Assembly (NCBI RefSeq): GCF_041200175.1 | Contig: NZ_CP165727.1 | Span: 2,827,501-2,891,500, forward strand | Reading direction: 5' to 3' | Origin: Streptomyces sp. R33 | Lineage (GTDB): Bacteria > Actinomycetota > Actinomycetes > Streptomycetales > Streptomycetaceae | Length of the DNA stretch: 64,000 nt | Shown: positions 9,616-19,809 of the stretch, one piece after another | How positions within the stretch are numbered: position 1 is the first letter of the stretch | How the letters are laid out: each line of letters opens with the position of its first letter | Translations under genes and position numbers: made by a program | Notes under the pieces: model-generated | What the model saw: only the letters and a program-made list of their open reading frames with translations | Databases searched by the model: none | What the model was told of the DNA's origin: nothing

Positions 9616-11121
9616 TCAGCTGGTGAGAGAGCGGGCCCGGGCGTACACGTCCAGCACGGCGAGGGCCAGCGGGACAAGACTGAGAAGTACTGCCGCCTCG
9701 GTGAGGTCGAGCAGCCGTCCCCAGAAGGGTGACAGGCCCTTGCGGGGGATGACAAGCGCAATTCCCGCGAGGAGGGCGGCGCCGGCGGCGACGGCTGCGG
9801 AGAGCCAGATCGTACGGAGGTCCAGACCGCCGCGGTCGTGGTACTGCACGAGCTCGCGGACCAGGTCGGCCGGCGGGTGCAGGGCCAGGCCCAGGATCAG
9901 CAGTCCGATGGCGGCCAGGCCGGCGACCAGGGTGCACACGACCTGGGAGGTGTAGCGGAAGAGGCGGGCGCGCAGCAGCATGGCCAGCCCGGTGGTGAGG
10001 GCCAGCAGCCGGCCCCAGGTGTTGTCGGAGAAGCCGAGGACGGCGGCGGAGCCGACGACGACCGCGGCGCAGCCGCCGACCAGGCCGAGGAGCATCTCGT
10101 GGCCGCGGCGGGCCTGGGTGGCGATGGCCTCGGCGTCGAGGGGGGTGCCCGCCTCGTGCTGCTCGGGGCCGGCGGGGTCGCCGTACGGCTCGGTCTCGTA
10201 GCGGTCCGGGGTTTCGTAGCTCTCCACGGCGCTCTGCGGGGCGGCGTAGCCGATGGGCAGCCGGGCGAAGCGGGCGGAGAGGCCGGGCAGGAAGGCGACG
10301 AGGCCGATGGCGACGGGGGCGCAGACGGCGGCGGTCGCGGTGGCGGAGGCCTCGGTGACGATGGCGAGGAAGGTGGCCAGGGTTCCGGTGGCGGCGAGGA
10401 AGGTGGCCGCGACGAAGGGGGCGTCCCCGTTGGGGGTGAGCGCGACCAGGGCGACGGAGGCGACCAGGACGCAGACGCACCCGAGCAGGAACTGGAGCCG
10501 GCCGGGTCCTTCGCCGGCGCCGGCGGCGATGATGCCGGAGCCGGCGATCAGCAGGTGCGGGAGGGCGCCGAGGCCGAGGGCGACGGCGGAGCCGCGGTCG
10601 CGGTAGACCCGGGCGCGCACTCCGGCGGCGGCGGTGAGGAACACGCCCGCGGCGCCGGCGATGATGCCGGGCAGGCCGTGCATGTCGTGGCGGACCGGGT
10701 CGGCGTACCAGAGGACGAAGCCGAGCAGGACGAGCAGCAGGGCGGCGCCGGCCAGGCCCGCGCCGCGCAGCATGTCGTCGCTCCAGAGGTGGCGGTCGCG
10801 GACGACGGCGGAGGCGACGGCGTCGGAGACGTCGTCGAAGACGGCCGGCGGCAGCGACTCGGCGAACGGGCGCAGGCTCAGCACCTCGCCGTCGAGGACC
10901 TGTTGGGCGGCGAGGGTGCGGGCGCCGTCGAGGACCGTGCCGTCGCGGCGGACCAGGTGGAAACCGGTGGGGGCGCCGACGGGCTGGGTCTGGCCGGTGA
11001 GGCGCAGGAGTTCGGGATAGACGTCGGCGACGGCGATGTCCTCCGGGAGGGCGACGTCGATGCGGCTGTCGGGGGCCACGACGGTGACCCTGCAGAAGCC
11101 CGTCGTTGCGGCCGTACTCAC
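9616..11121 (-). CDS. eccD: Type VII secretion integral membrane protein EccD
   Basis: EccD forms the membrane channel scaffold of type VII (ESX) secretion. The 501-residue protein has an N-terminal ubiquitin-like YukD domain (about residues 8-90, with [20 protein letters not shown]) followed by about eleven hydrophobic segments. A hydrophilic cytoplasmic loop around residues 275-330 ([15 protein letters not shown]) splits the membrane part. The GTG start is at 11119-11121. It is divergent from eccC across a 207-bp gap that should hold both promoters. Confidence 0.92.
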   Translation of the reverse strand: MSTAATTGFCRVTVVAPDSRIDVALPEDIAVADVYPELLRLTGQTQPVGAPTGFHLVRRDGTVLDGARTLAAQQVLDGEVLSLRPFAESLPPAVFDDVSDAVASAVVRDRHLWSDDMLRGAGLAGAALLLVLLGFVLWYADPVRHDMHGLPGIIAGAAGVFLTAAAGVRARVYRDRGSAVALGLGALPHLLIAGSGIIAAGAGEGPGRLQFLLGCVCVLVASVALVALTPNGDAPFVAATFLAATGTLATFLAIVTEASATATAAVCAPVAIGLVAFLPGLSARFARLPIGYAAPQSAVESYETPDRYETEPYGDPAGPEQHEAGTPLDAEAIATQARRGHEMLLGLVGGCAAVVVGSAAVLGFSDNTWGRLLALTTGLAMLLRARLFRYTSQVVCTLVAGLAAIGLLILGLALHPPADLVRELVQYHDRGGLDLRTIWLSAAVAAGAALLAGIALVIPRKGLSPFWGRLLDLTEAAVLLSLVPLALAVLDVYARARSLTS

Positions 11122-11328
11122 CTGTGTGACCCCCCTGGTTGGCGAAGCGGATGCATGGGCTCTCGCCTTGGATTCGCGGATGCGCATACTGCGCGGGCCA
11201 CCCTACCGGGAGTATGAGTGACTGTCGGCAAGTAGGATCACCGTCGCGCAGGGGAGACCCCCTTCGCGCCCGGGACTTGGGGGCGCCGGTTGCGACGTCC
11301 CGTCCGTTTTCGAGGGATTGATGCTCCG

Positions 11329-14300
11329 GTGAGTCAGATCGTCGTCAAACGCCCGCCGCGGTCCTTGCCGCCCGAAGTTCCTTCGGACGAGCTGAGGCTG
11401 GAGGCTCCGCCGGAGCTTCCCCGCGGGCAGCAGGAGGGCATGCTGATGCAGCTCCTGCCGATGCTCGGCATGGGCTCGTCGGTCGTCTTCTTCTTCATGC
11501 CGGGTGCGGCGCCCTTCATGCGCATCATGGGTGTGCTGATGCTGGTGTCCACGGTGGGCATGGTCCTCGCCCAGCTGGTGCGCCACCGGCGCGGTACGCA
11601 GGGGCAAATGGCCGATGTGCGGCGGGACTACCTGAAATATCTTGCGCAGACCCGACGTCAGGTCCGCAGGACCGCGCGGGCGCAGCGCGACGCGCAGCTG
11701 TATCTGCACCCGGCGCCGGAGCAGTTGTGGTCGGTGGTGGCCGAGGGTTCGCGGCTGTGGGAGCGGCGCGTCGGCGACGAGGACTTCGGCCAGGCCCGGC
11801 TCGGGCTGGGCGCGCAGCGCCTCGCGACTCCACTGGTCGCGCCGGACACGGCGCCCGTGGACGAGCTGGAGCCGCTGACGGCGGGCGCGATGCAGCGCTT
11901 CCTGAAGGTGCACTCGTCCCTGGACGGGCTGCCGGTGGCGGTGTCGCTGCGGGCGTTCTACCACGTGACGGTGTCCGGCGAGCCGGAGTCGGCGCGCGGG
12001 GCGGCGCGGGCGCTGGTGGCGCAGCTGGCGACGCTGCACTCCCCCGAGGACCTGGTGGTGGCCGTGGTGGCCGCGCCCGGCGCGGTGCCCGCGTGGGACT
12101 GGACGAAGTGGCTGCCGCACACGCAGGTCCCCGGGCAGGTCGACGGGGCCGGTACGAAGCGGCTGTTCAGCGATGACCTGGCCGAGCTGGAGGGGCTGCT
12201 CGCGCCGCGTCTGGAGGGGCGGCCGCGGTTCAGCCGGGACGTGTCCCCGGTGCTGGACCAGCCGCACCTGGTCGTCGTGCTGGACGCGAACTCCCGGGGC
12301 GGCCTGGTGCCGCCGGACTCGGCGTTCGCGGCGGCCGAGGGACTGCAGGGCGTGACCATCGTCGAGGTGGTCGCGGGCGAGCTCGACGAGCCGCGCGGCG
12401 GGTTGTCGGTCGTGGTGCGGCCGGGTCGGCTGCGGCTGGAGTCGGGCGCGGGGATCGCGTACGAGGGCGTACCGGACACGCTGTCGCTGCCCGCGGCGGA
12501 GGCGCTCGCGCGGCAGCTGGCGCCGCTGCGCACCGGCGGCGGGGACGACGACGAACCGCTGCTGGCCAACCTGGACTTCACGGACCTGCTGAACCTGGGC
12601 GACGCGGCCTCGATCGACGTGGCCCGGACCTGGCGGCCGCGGTCGGCCGGCGAGCGGCTGCGCGTGCCGATCGGTGTCGGCGAGGACGGCGCGCCGGTCA
12701 TGCTGGACCTCAAGGAGGCCGCGCAGGAGGGCATGGGCCCGCACGGCCTTTGCGTGGGCGCGACCGGTTCCGGCAAGTCGGAGCTGCTGCGCACGCTGGT
12801 GCTGGGCCTCGCGGTCACGCACACCTCGGAGACGCTGAACTTCGTCCTCGCGGACTTCAAGGGTGGTGCGACGTTCACGGGCATGGGGCAGATGCCGCAC
12901 GTGGCCGCGGTCATCACCAACCTGGCCGACGACCTCACGCTCGTGGACCGCATGGGCGACTCGATCCGCGGTGAGCTGCAGCGCCGACAGGAGCTGCTGC
13001 GCTCGGCGGGCAACTACGCGAACATCCACGACTACGAGAAGGCGCGCGCGGCGGGTGCCCCGCTGGAGCCGCTGGCCTCGCTGGTGCTGGTCATCGACGA
13101 GTTCAGCGAGCTGCTGACCGCGAAGCCCGACTTCATCGACATGTTCATCCAGATCGGCCGCATCGGACGCTCGCTGGGCGTGCACCTGCTGCTGGCCTCG
13201 CAGCGCCTGGAGGAGGGCAAGCTGCGCGGGCTGGACACGTACCTGTCGTACCGGATCGGCCTGCGGACCTTCTCGGCGGCGGAGTCGCGGACCGCGATCG
13301 GCGTGCCGGACGCGTACCACCTGCCGTCGGTGCCGGGTTCGGGATACCTGAAGTTCGGTACGGACGAGATGACGCGGTTCAAGGCCGCGTACGTGTCGGG
13401 CACCTACCGCTCGGGCGGGCCGGACCTGTCGGTCGGCCTGTTCCCCGTGGAGCGGCGCCCCGCGCTCTTCACGGCGACACCGGTGCCGGTCGTGTACGCG
13501 GCGCCGGACCCGGCGTACCTGGCGGCGCAGTCGGAACGCGAGGACGACGCCCTCGCGGACACGGTGCTGGACGTGATCGTGGCCCGGCTGGAGGGCCAGG
13601 GCGTGCCGGCGCACCAGGTGTGGCTGCCGCCGCTCGACCAGGCCCCGCCGCTGGACCAGCTGCTGCCGGCGCTGGCGCCTTCGGCGGAGCGGGGGCTGCA
13701 CGCGGAGGGGTACACGCGGCCCGGCGGGCTCGTCGTGCCGCTCGGCCTCATCGACAAGCCCTTCGAGCAGCGCCGTGAGGTGCTGTACCGGGACTTCTCG
13801 GGTGCGGCGGGCCACATGATGGTGGTCGGCGGTCCGCAGTCGGGCAAGTCGACGCTGATGCGCACGCTGATCGCCTCGTTCGCGCTGACGCACACGCCGC
13901 GCGAGGTGCAGTTCTACGGGCTGGACTTCGGTGGCGGCAGCATGTCGTCGATCGCCGAGCTGCCTCACGTGGGCGGGATCGCCTCGCGCCTGGACCCGGA
14001 GCGGGTACGGCGTACGGTCGCGGAGGTGGGCGGCATCCTCAACCGCCGCGAGGAGTTCTTCCGCGCGAACAACATCGACTCCATCGGCACGTACCGGCGG
14101 CGGCGTGCGGCCGGCGAGCTGCCCGGCGAGGCGTGGGGCGACGTGTTCCTCGTCATCGACGGCTGGGGCGGTTTCCGCACCGAGTACGAAGGCCTGGAGT
14201 CGGTGGTCACGGACATCGCCTCGCGCGGTCTGGGCTACGGCATCCACGTGGTGATCACGGCGGCGCGGTACATGGAGGTGCGCGCCGCGCTCAAGGACCA

Positions 14301-15294
14301 GATGCTGAACCGGCTGGAGCTGCGGCTCGGTGACGTCATGGACTCCGAGTTCGACCGCAAGGTCGCGGCGAACGTCCCGACGGGGATGCCGGGCCGCGGG
14401 CAGGTGGCGGAGAAGCTGCACTTCCTCGGCGCGCTGCCGCGGATCGACGGTGCGCACGACCCGGAGGACCTGTCGGAGGCCACGGCCGCCTTCGTGTCGT
14501 TGGTGAAGCAGAACTGGGCGGGGGCCGCTGCTCCGGGCGTCCGGCTGCTGCCCCGCCTGCTGCACGCCGACCAGCTACCCAGGGGCGGGGACAACCCCGG
14601 CCGCGGGCTGGCCATCGGCATCGACGAGACGGACCTGGAGCCGGTGTTCGTCGATTTCGAGAGCGACCCGTTCTTCCTCGTGTTCGGCGAGAGCGAGTCC
14701 GGCAAGACGAACCTGCTGCGGCTGATCTGCCAGCAGATCGCGGAGCGGTACACCCCGGACCAGGCCCGGCTCGTCGTCGGCGACTACCGGCGCAGCCTGC
14801 TCGGTGCGCTGCCTGAGGAGCACCTGCTGGAGTACGCGCCGATGGCGAGCTCCCTGCAGACGCACATGGAGGCGCTGGGCGGGGTGTTCTCCCGGCGGCA
14901 GCCGCCGACCGACGTCACTCCGCAGCAGCTGCGCGACCGCAGCTGGTGGACCGGCCCCGACGTGTTCATCGTCATCGACGACTACGACCTGGTGGCCACC
15001 AGCCAGGGCAATCCGCTGGCCCCGTTGGTCGAGTTCCTGCCGTTCGCCCGGGACACGGGTGTCCGCTTCATCATCGCGCGCAACTCGGCGGGCGCCTCGC
15101 GTTCCATGTACGAGCCGTTCATGCAGCGCTTCAAGGAGCTCGGCGCGCAGGGCGTGGTGCTGTCGGGCGACCCGTCCGAGGGTGACCTGATCGGCAACGT
15201 CCGGCCGCGGCCGATGCCGCCGGGCCGGGCGTACTTCTCCTCGCGCAAGCGCGGCACGTCGCTCGTACAGCTGGGGCGACTGCCGGGGATGTAG
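11329..15294 (+). CDS. eccC: Type VII secretion FtsK/SpoIIIE ATPase EccC
   Basis: EccC is the motor of ESX secretion. The 1321-residue protein begins at a GTG ([16 protein letters not shown]), has two membrane helices around residues 38-80, and then three ATPase domains. Their Walker A loops are GATGSGKS (477-484), GGPQSGKS (834-841) and GESESGKT (1120-1127). Only the first has a full Walker B with Glu (LVIDEFSEL); the others read VIDGWG and VIDDYD. In characterised EccC proteins the first domain does the hydrolysis and the third binds the WXG100 signal. This is the single-polypeptide form, not the split EccCa/EccCb. Confidence 0.96.
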   Translation: MSQIVVKRPPRSLPPEVPSDELRLEAPPELPRGQQEGMLMQLLPMLGMGSSVVFFFMPGAAPFMRIMGVLMLVSTVGMVLAQLVRHRRGTQGQMADVRRDYLKYLAQTRRQVRRTARAQRDAQLYLHPAPEQLWSVVAEGSRLWERRVGDEDFGQARLGLGAQRLATPLVAPDTAPVDELEPLTAGAMQRFLKVHSSLDGLPVAVSLRAFYHVTVSGEPESARGAARALVAQLATLHSPEDLVVAVVAAPGAVPAWDWTKWLPHTQVPGQVDGAGTKRLFSDDLAELEGLLAPRLEGRPRFSRDVSPVLDQPHLVVVLDANSRGGLVPPDSAFAAAEGLQGVTIVEVVAGELDEPRGGLSVVVRPGRLRLESGAGIAYEGVPDTLSLPAAEALARQLAPLRTGGGDDDEPLLANLDFTDLLNLGDAASIDVARTWRPRSAGERLRVPIGVGEDGAPVMLDLKEAAQEGMGPHGLCVGATGSGKSELLRTLVLGLAVTHTSETLNFVLADFKGGATFTGMGQMPHVAAVITNLADDLTLVDRMGDSIRGELQRRQELLRSAGNYANIHDYEKARAAGAPLEPLASLVLVIDEFSELLTAKPDFIDMFIQIGRIGRSLGVHLLLASQRLEEGKLRGLDTYLSYRIGLRTFSAAESRTAIGVPDAYHLPSVPGSGYLKFGTDEMTRFKAAYVSGTYRSGGPDLSVGLFPVERRPALFTATPVPVVYAAPDPAYLAAQSEREDDALADTVLDVIVARLEGQGVPAHQVWLPPLDQAPPLDQLLPALAPSAERGLHAEGYTRPGGLVVPLGLIDKPFEQRREVLYRDFSGAAGHMMVVGGPQSGKSTLMRTLIASFALTHTPREVQFYGLDFGGGSMSSIAELPHVGGIASRLDPERVRRTVAEVGGILNRREEFFRANNIDSIGTYRRRRAAGELPGEAWGDVFLVIDGWGGFRTEYEGLESVVTDIASRGLGYGIHVVITAARYMEVRAALKDQMLNRLELRLGDVMDSEFDRKVAANVPTGMPGRGQVAEKLHFLGALPRIDGAHDPEDLSEATAAFVSLVKQNWAGAAAPGVRLLPRLLHADQLPRGGDNPGRGLAIGIDETDLEPVFVDFESDPFFLVFGESESGKTNLLRLICQQIAERYTPDQARLVVGDYRRSLLGALPEEHLLEYAPMASSLQTHMEALGGVFSRRQPPTDVTPQQLRDRSWWTGPDVFIVIDDYDLVATSQGNPLAPLVEFLPFARDTGVRFIIARNSAGASRSMYEPFMQRFKELGAQGVVLSGDPSEGDLIGNVRPRPMPPGRAYFSSRKRGTSLVQLGRLPGM

Positions 15295-15309
15295 GAGTCG
15301 GCTGACGAG

Positions 15310-15340
15310 AAGCGGGGCCCGGTCGGACCGGGCCCCGCTT
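15310..15340 (+). terminator. eccC terminator
   Basis: A 14-bp perfect stem (AAGCGGGGCCCGGT with ACCGGGCCCCGCTT) with a three-base CGG loop lies 15 bases after the eccC stop and is followed by TCCTTT. Confidence 0.85.
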
Positions 15341-15440
15341 TCCTTTGATCAACGGGAACACTCCCCCGGCCCGCCCCGCAGCACCGATAATCGGCGGTGA
15401 AGACCGCGGTAGCACCGCACCGCCGAGGGAAAGGCCGCAC

Positions 15441-15686
15441 ATGGGCACTCAGCAGGAGAAGGACGAGCTGTACGCGCTCGACATCAGCGGCGTGGAGTGG
15501 GAGGGCCCGCCCGGGACCAGCCCCGACGAGGAGCGGGTCGAGATCGCCCGGCTGCCCGAGGGCGCCGTGGCCATGCGGTCCTCGCTCGACCGGGACACCG
15601 TCCTGCGCTATACGGCGGCCGAGTGGGAGGCGTTCGTGCTCGGTGCCAGGGACGGGGAGTTCGACCTCGACCGCGGCTCCCGCTGA
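15441..15686 (+). CDS. DUF397 domain protein
   Basis: An 81-residue protein starts at ATG behind GAGGGAAAGG. It shows the DUF397 pattern (ISGVEWEG, VEIARLPEGAVAMRSS, LRYTAAEWEAFVLGARDGEFD). DUF397 proteins are abundant in Streptomyces and usually sit beside a helix-turn-helix regulator, where the pair behaves like a small regulatory or antitoxin module. No such regulator is next to this copy, which sits between eccC and the WXG100 genes. Strong hairpins flank it, so it is its own transcription unit. Confidence 0.88.
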   Translation: MGTQQEKDELYALDISGVEWEGPPGTSPDEERVEIARLPEGAVAMRSSLDRDTVLRYTAAEWEAFVLGARDGEFDLDRGSR

Positions 15687-15709
15687 GGCCGGTACCCCGG
15701 GGTACGACG

Positions 15710-15740
15710 ACGGGGCGCGCCCGGTGCGGGCGCGCCCCGT
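15710..15740. terminator. Convergent terminator between the DUF397 and WXG100 genes
   Basis: A 14-bp perfect stem (ACGGGGCGCGCCCG with CGGGCGCGCCCCGT) with a GTG loop lies between the convergent genes ending at 15686 and 15769. Confidence 0.8.
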
Positions 15741-15768
15741 ATCCGCAGGCGACTGCGGTCGACCTGGC

Positions 15769-16077
15769 TCAGTAGGCCTCGGTGAACAGGCGCGAGGCCT
15801 TCACGTCGGTGGCGCGGTAGTCGCCCTTGCCGCGCTCGATCAGCGCGGCGACCTGCTCGAGCTGCTTGTGCATGTGGTCGGCCTTGCCCTTGTACTTCCC
15901 CTGGAGGGTGACGTACGCCTGGTGCGCCTCACCGTCCCAGGTGTCCGTGACGACCTTGAGGGCCTGGTCCATCTCCTCCAGGTCCGTCATGATCTTCTTC
16001 GAGACGACGCGGATGCGGTTCGCCATCTCCTGGACGCTCTCATACCGGACCTTGGTGTGGCCGTCGGAACCAGCCAT
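15769..16077 (-). CDS. WXG100 protein carrying the type VII export motif (EsxB-like role)
   Basis: A 102-residue helical hairpin protein. The WxG turn reads TWDGEAH near residue 48, and the C-terminal helix carries YRATD (YxxxD), the general type VII secretion motif. In ESX systems the partner with this motif is the one that contacts EccC. The ATG start follows AAGGAGAAGAAC. It is the second gene of a two-gene unit, 57 bp behind the other WXG100 gene. Streptomyces WXG100 proteins are called EsxA and EsxB; I do not assign which is which by name. Confidence 0.92.
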   Translation of the reverse strand: MAGSDGHTKVRYESVQEMANRIRVVSKKIMTDLEEMDQALKVVTDTWDGEAHQAYVTLQGKYKGKADHMHKQLEQVAALIERGKGDYRATDVKASRLFTEAY

Positions 16078-16134
16078 GTTCTTCTCCTTCGCGCTGAGCT
16101 GAGTGGGAAACGACGTAAAGACGGAAAGGGCAGG

Positions 16135-16470
16135 TCAGATGCCGTTGAGGCCGGAGCCGCCCTGGCCTGCGGAGGCCTGCACCGTCTTGAACGCCGCGCG
16201 CACGTCGTCGTCCTGCGCGTTGCTGAGGTTCTTGGTCTGCGCGACCGCGTTGTGCAGCACCCCGAGCAGACGACGGATCTCGTCGTGGTCCTCGTTGACG
16301 ACCGTCTGGGCGGAGACGAAGCCCGAGGCACCCACACCGGTCCAGCCGGCACTCACCGTGGCGAGGATGTCGGCCAGCTCACGGGACTGGGTGGTGACGG
16401 CACGGGCCGTCGTCTCGATCTTGTTCTTCGCCTGGACGATCGGATCGTCTGCGAGTCCGAAATTGCTCAT
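16135..16470 (-). CDS. WXG100 protein, partner without an export motif
   Basis: A 111-residue WXG100 protein with WTGVGASG in the turn around residue 50. Helices flank it, and a flexible Gly-rich tail (QASAGQGGSGLNGI) lacks YxxxD. The ATG start (MSNFGLADDP) follows GAGGAG. As the first gene of the esx pair it has a leader of about 140 bases from the promoter proposed at 16619-16647. It is likely secreted as a heterodimer with the downstream protein. Confidence 0.92.
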   Translation of the reverse strand: MSNFGLADDPIVQAKNKIETTARAVTTQSRELADILATVSAGWTGVGASGFVSAQTVVNEDHDEIRRLLGVLHNAVAQTKNLSNAQDDDVRAAFKTVQASAGQGGSGLNGI

Positions 16471-16618
16471 CCGAAGCTCCTCACTTCTCAATTCGCCGGC
16501 AGAACCGGCGGATTGCGCAGCGGAAGGGAGGTCCCGGGCGCGGATCTGAGCCACGCGCCGCCGGAAATCCCCCTCCGCCTCACGCGATCCCCCGATCACA
16601 GTCGTGAAGCCTGGTGTC

Positions 16619-16647
16619 ACTCTAGCCAGTTCATCTGACAGCCCCAA
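16619..16647 (-). promoter_or_regulatory. Putative promoter of the WXG100 gene pair
   Basis: On the minus strand TTGGGG (16642-16647) and TAGAGT (16619-16624) are separated by exactly 17 bases, a fair match to the Streptomyces housekeeping consensus TTGACR/TAGRRT. The predicted transcript would start near 16612. One arm of an inverted repeat lies within the spacer. Confidence 0.5.
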
Positions 16648-16677
16648 CACCAGTGGGCCGCTTCCGTAGATGAACTG
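16627..16677. repeat. Inverted repeat overlapping the esx promoter
   Basis: CAGTTCATCT (16627-16636) and AGATGAACTG (16668-16677) are perfect 10-base arms, 31 bases apart. One arm lies between the proposed -35 and -10. The arms are A/T-rich for this genome. They could be an operator with paired sites about four helical turns apart, or a weak mycP terminator. Confidence 0.5.
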
Positions 16678-16684
16678 TGACGGT

Positions 16685-17962
16685 TCACTGCAAACGGCCT
16701 CGCCGCTTGCGGGCGTCCCGGACCACCGTCGCCGTGCCCGCGATGACCGCGATCAGCACGCCCGTGATCCCAAGAGCGTACGTGCCGAACCGCTCCTCGC
16801 GCTCCTGCGCCGACTCGGTCATCCGCAGCGCCGCCGCCTCGGGGGCGGCCGCCGGGGGCGGACCGGGATCCGGGACGGGCGCCTTGGGGACCTCGTGGTC
16901 CTGGGTGACCGCGCGCACCGGGTCGACGACGCCCCAACCGACGTAGTCGTCACGGCCGTTGACCGAGCGCTCGGCGGTGCCCTGGATCTGCCAGATGATC
17001 TGTTGCGGGGTCCAGTCCTCGTGCTCGGCGCGCAGCAGGGCGGCGACTCCGGCGACGTAGGGCGCCGAGAAGCTGGTTCCGTTGTCGATGCACTGGCCGA
17101 AGCCGGGGACGGTGGAGACCATGTCGACGCCGGGCGCGGCGACGCCGATGAAGTCGCCGGGCTGGGAGAAGGCGGCCCGCTCGTTGTTGCGGTCCGAGGA
17201 GGCCACGGCGAGGACGCCGGGGAAGGCCGCCGGGTAGGTCCTGCGCTTCTCGCCGCTCATGCCGTCGTTGCCCGCCGAGGCCACGACCACGACCTTCGCG
17301 TCGACGGCCCGCTGGACCGCCTTGCCGAGCTCCGAGTCGGCGCTCAGGGGGACGTCGGTGTCCTGGGAGATGTTGATGACCTGGGCGCCCTTGGACACCG
17401 CGTGGTCGATCGCCTGGCCCAGGGAGAGGGCGTTGCCCTTGCCCTGCCCGTCGTTCTGCCGGATCGGGATGATCGTCGAGTCGGGGGCGAGGCCGACGAA
17501 GCCGGTGCCCTCCTGCGGCCGGGCCGCGATCAGCCCGGCCACCTTGGTGCCGTGGCCGACCGTGTCGGTCGTGCCGTCGCCGCCCTTGGGGTCGACGAAG
17601 TCCTTGCCGGCGCCGACGTCGATGGCGCCGCTGAGCTGCGGGTTCGCCCGGTCCACGCCGGTGTCGATGACCGCGACGCGGACGGGCTTGCCGTTCTTGT
17701 CCTTGCCCTTGGTCTGCGCCCAGAGCGCATCGAGCAGCAGCCGCTGCAGGGCCCAGGGGCGGTCGGCGATCTGCTTCTTCATGGGGAAGGTGCACTCGCC
17801 GGCGCCCGCGAGGTCCAGGGCCGGGGCACTGACGGGCTCCGGGTGGGGTGCGGCCGCCGCCGCGGCGGTACCGGTCGCGGCCGCCGCCGTCGTGCCGGAC
17901 AGGGCGGCCACGGCGAGGGCCGCGGTGGCGAGTGCGCTGCGCGTGTACGGGGACATGGGCAT
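16685..17962 (-). CDS. mycP: Type VII secretion mycosin (subtilisin-family protease) MycP
   Basis: Mycosins are membrane-anchored S8 proteases needed for stable ESX secretion. The 425-residue protein has a signal peptide (residues 1-38, Ala-rich), the catalytic triad D100 (VAVIDTGVD), H137 (VGHGTKVAG) and S297 (NGTSFSAP), the oxyanion Asn at 232, and a C-terminal membrane helix near residues 393-413 followed by a basic tail (RDARKRRGR). Cys57 and Cys291 fit the mycosin disulfide pattern. The ATG start (MPMSPYTR) follows GAGGA, 11 bases after the eccB stop. Confidence 0.95.
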   Translation of the reverse strand: MPMSPYTRSALATAALAVAALSGTTAAAATGTAAAAAAPHPEPVSAPALDLAGAGECTFPMKKQIADRPWALQRLLLDALWAQTKGKDKNGKPVRVAVIDTGVDRANPQLSGAIDVGAGKDFVDPKGGDGTTDTVGHGTKVAGLIAARPQEGTGFVGLAPDSTIIPIRQNDGQGKGNALSLGQAIDHAVSKGAQVINISQDTDVPLSADSELGKAVQRAVDAKVVVVASAGNDGMSGEKRRTYPAAFPGVLAVASSDRNNERAAFSQPGDFIGVAAPGVDMVSTVPGFGQCIDNGTSFSAPYVAGVAALLRAEHEDWTPQQIIWQIQGTAERSVNGRDDYVGWGVVDPVRAVTQDHEVPKAPVPDPGPPPAAAPEAAALRMTESAQEREERFGTYALGITGVLIAVIAGTATVVRDARKRRGRLQ

Positions 17963-17973
17963 CGGCGGCGTCC

Positions 17974-19536
17974 TCACGAACCCTGGGGCTGGCGGGCGGA
18001 GTTGGTGTCCAGGCGCGGCCCCTTCGAGAGGAACTCGGACCAGGCGATGGGCACCATGGCCGGTACCACCGTCCCGTAGCCGAGCCTGATCTGCGCCTGG
18101 CTGGCCTCGGGGCGGCCGTCCGCGCCGGCCTGGCCGTTCGGCTGGTCGGGGGCGCCGATCTTCGACTTCTCGGCGTCGCTGTCCCCGTTGGCCTGCACCG
18201 CGTACCGCAGACCGGTGTCGGTGACCAGGAACAGTGCACCCCCCGCGGTGGTCTGCTTGCCCTGCACCTGCGTGTAGAGCAGCCCCGAGCCGGGCGTGAC
18301 GTACGCGCTCGTGCCGCTGGCGGTGATGTCGATGGGGAATCCGGTGCCGGCCCAGGTGCTCAGCGTCTGGTTGCCCTGGCCGTCGACCGAGCGCAGCACG
18401 TTGCAGACGGTGTCGCGGGCGCCGGAGCCGGCGGGCTGGTTGATCCGGTCGGACTTCTTCTGCGGCCACTTGGCCTCGCCCTTGAACGCCGTGGCGTCCG
18501 GGTTGAGCGACTGGAGGTCGACCTCGCGGGGCTTTCCGTGCATGTTGAGGCCGTCGGTCGCGGGCGCCGAGATCAGCAGCCATGCGACGAAGTCGGAGAC
18601 CGGGGCGACCTTCCCGGGCAGGACGACGTAGTGCTGCGTACCGGAGCCGGTCTGCGCCTTCAGCACCATCCCGACCTTGTTGTCACCGGTGGTCAGGCCC
18701 TGCACGTCGGCCTTCGTGCCGGCCGCGACGGGCAGTTGCGGGAAGGCCAGGTCGTCCCCGGAGTTGAGGGTGGCCAGCCACGTCTCGGTGACCTGCTGCG
18801 GGGTGGCGCCGGTGCTGCCGACCAGCGCGTTGGTCATCTTCCCGGCGTCCGGGCCGCCTTCGGGGAACTTGTACTTCGTCCCCGTCGCGTCGACCAGGTA
18901 GCGCTCCTTGGCCCCGCCGGTGCTCTGCACGTACAGCATCTGGCTGTCGGTGACCTTGCGGGCGTCGTCCATCAGTCCCGCCTCGCGGTCGGCGAGGACG
19001 AACGTCGCGGTCTGCACGGTCTTGCCGTTGCCGCCCGGCGCCTGACAGACGGCCCAGCGCTTCGCCTTGCCCGCGTCCTGCGGGGCCGGCAGCCGGTCGG
19101 GGGCGTACGGGATGCCGATGATGGGCCCGCGCGGCGGCTTGCCCGCGTCCAGGACCTTGTCGTCGATCTGGATGACCTTGAACTTCTGCGGATCCAGGAG
19201 GAGTCGGGCGGAGGCCAGGTTGAGCACCGGGTGCAGCCGGGTCTGGTCCTTGCCGTTCACCTTCGTCGTCAGCACCACGTACCGGGTCGTCGACTGCTTG
19301 CCGACGATGACCTTGGTGCCGGCCTCGTCCCAGCCCTTGGGCGCCTGCGGCTTGAACATTCCCCAGGCACCGAACGCGGCGAGTACGAGCGCCCCCGCCA
19401 CCAGCCCGGGCAGGACCGCGCGCAGCGGACGCGGCGCACCTTCCTCCGACCCCGTGGCGGAAGGCTGGAGGAACGCGGCCACCGTGCGCCGCTTCGCAAA
19501 GGTGTACGCGTTGAGTTCATCACGTCGTGATGCCAT
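17974..19536 (-). CDS. eccB: Type VII secretion protein EccB
   Basis: EccB is the single-pass component of the ESX membrane complex, with a large extracytoplasmic domain. The 520-residue protein starts MASRRDELNAYTFAKRR, the typical EccB N-terminus. It has one membrane helix at about residues 40-60 and then a long exported part with the family's repeated folds and a Cys pair (AVCQAPG and DTVCNVL). It is immediately upstream of mycP on the same strand and divergent from eccE. Confidence 0.95.
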   Translation of the reverse strand: MASRRDELNAYTFAKRRTVAAFLQPSATGSEEGAPRPLRAVLPGLVAGALVLAAFGAWGMFKPQAPKGWDEAGTKVIVGKQSTTRYVVLTTKVNGKDQTRLHPVLNLASARLLLDPQKFKVIQIDDKVLDAGKPPRGPIIGIPYAPDRLPAPQDAGKAKRWAVCQAPGGNGKTVQTATFVLADREAGLMDDARKVTDSQMLYVQSTGGAKERYLVDATGTKYKFPEGGPDAGKMTNALVGSTGATPQQVTETWLATLNSGDDLAFPQLPVAAGTKADVQGLTTGDNKVGMVLKAQTGSGTQHYVVLPGKVAPVSDFVAWLLISAPATDGLNMHGKPREVDLQSLNPDATAFKGEAKWPQKKSDRINQPAGSGARDTVCNVLRSVDGQGNQTLSTWAGTGFPIDITASGTSAYVTPGSGLLYTQVQGKQTTAGGALFLVTDTGLRYAVQANGDSDAEKSKIGAPDQPNGQAGADGRPEASQAQIRLGYGTVVPAMVPIAWSEFLSKGPRLDTNSARQPQGS

Positions 19537-19809
19537 GACCGCCTGCTTCTCCCCGCACGGCCCGGTCGGTGAGTACGGTCCCCGGGCCTCGATTGTCGGA
19601 CCGGGGACCTACTATGCCTCTTGACGGAGGGTGCGTAGGGGCCGGGTAGGGTGAGGCCGCCGCTCACTGTCTTCCGGGCCGCGCGATTCAGGGGTCGTCG
19701 GGGTATTCAGGGCTTGTTGGGGTGGATTGGGGAGATCCGGGGTCATGCAGCGGGCAGCGCCCGGCTCCGGCACTCACGGGGTACGGCCCCGGGAAGGGGA
19801 GGTGGGCGA

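Noticed and set aside
11122..11328. Promoters of eccD and eccC in the divergent gap
   Set aside because: TAGGAT and TAGGGT sequences occur on the two strands, but no -35 hexamer at proper spacing could be paired with either, so I do not place them.
11203..14565. A 1120-residue open frame on the minus strand
   Set aside because: It is antisense to eccC, is Arg/His/Gln-rich without domains, and is explained by the codon bias of eccC.
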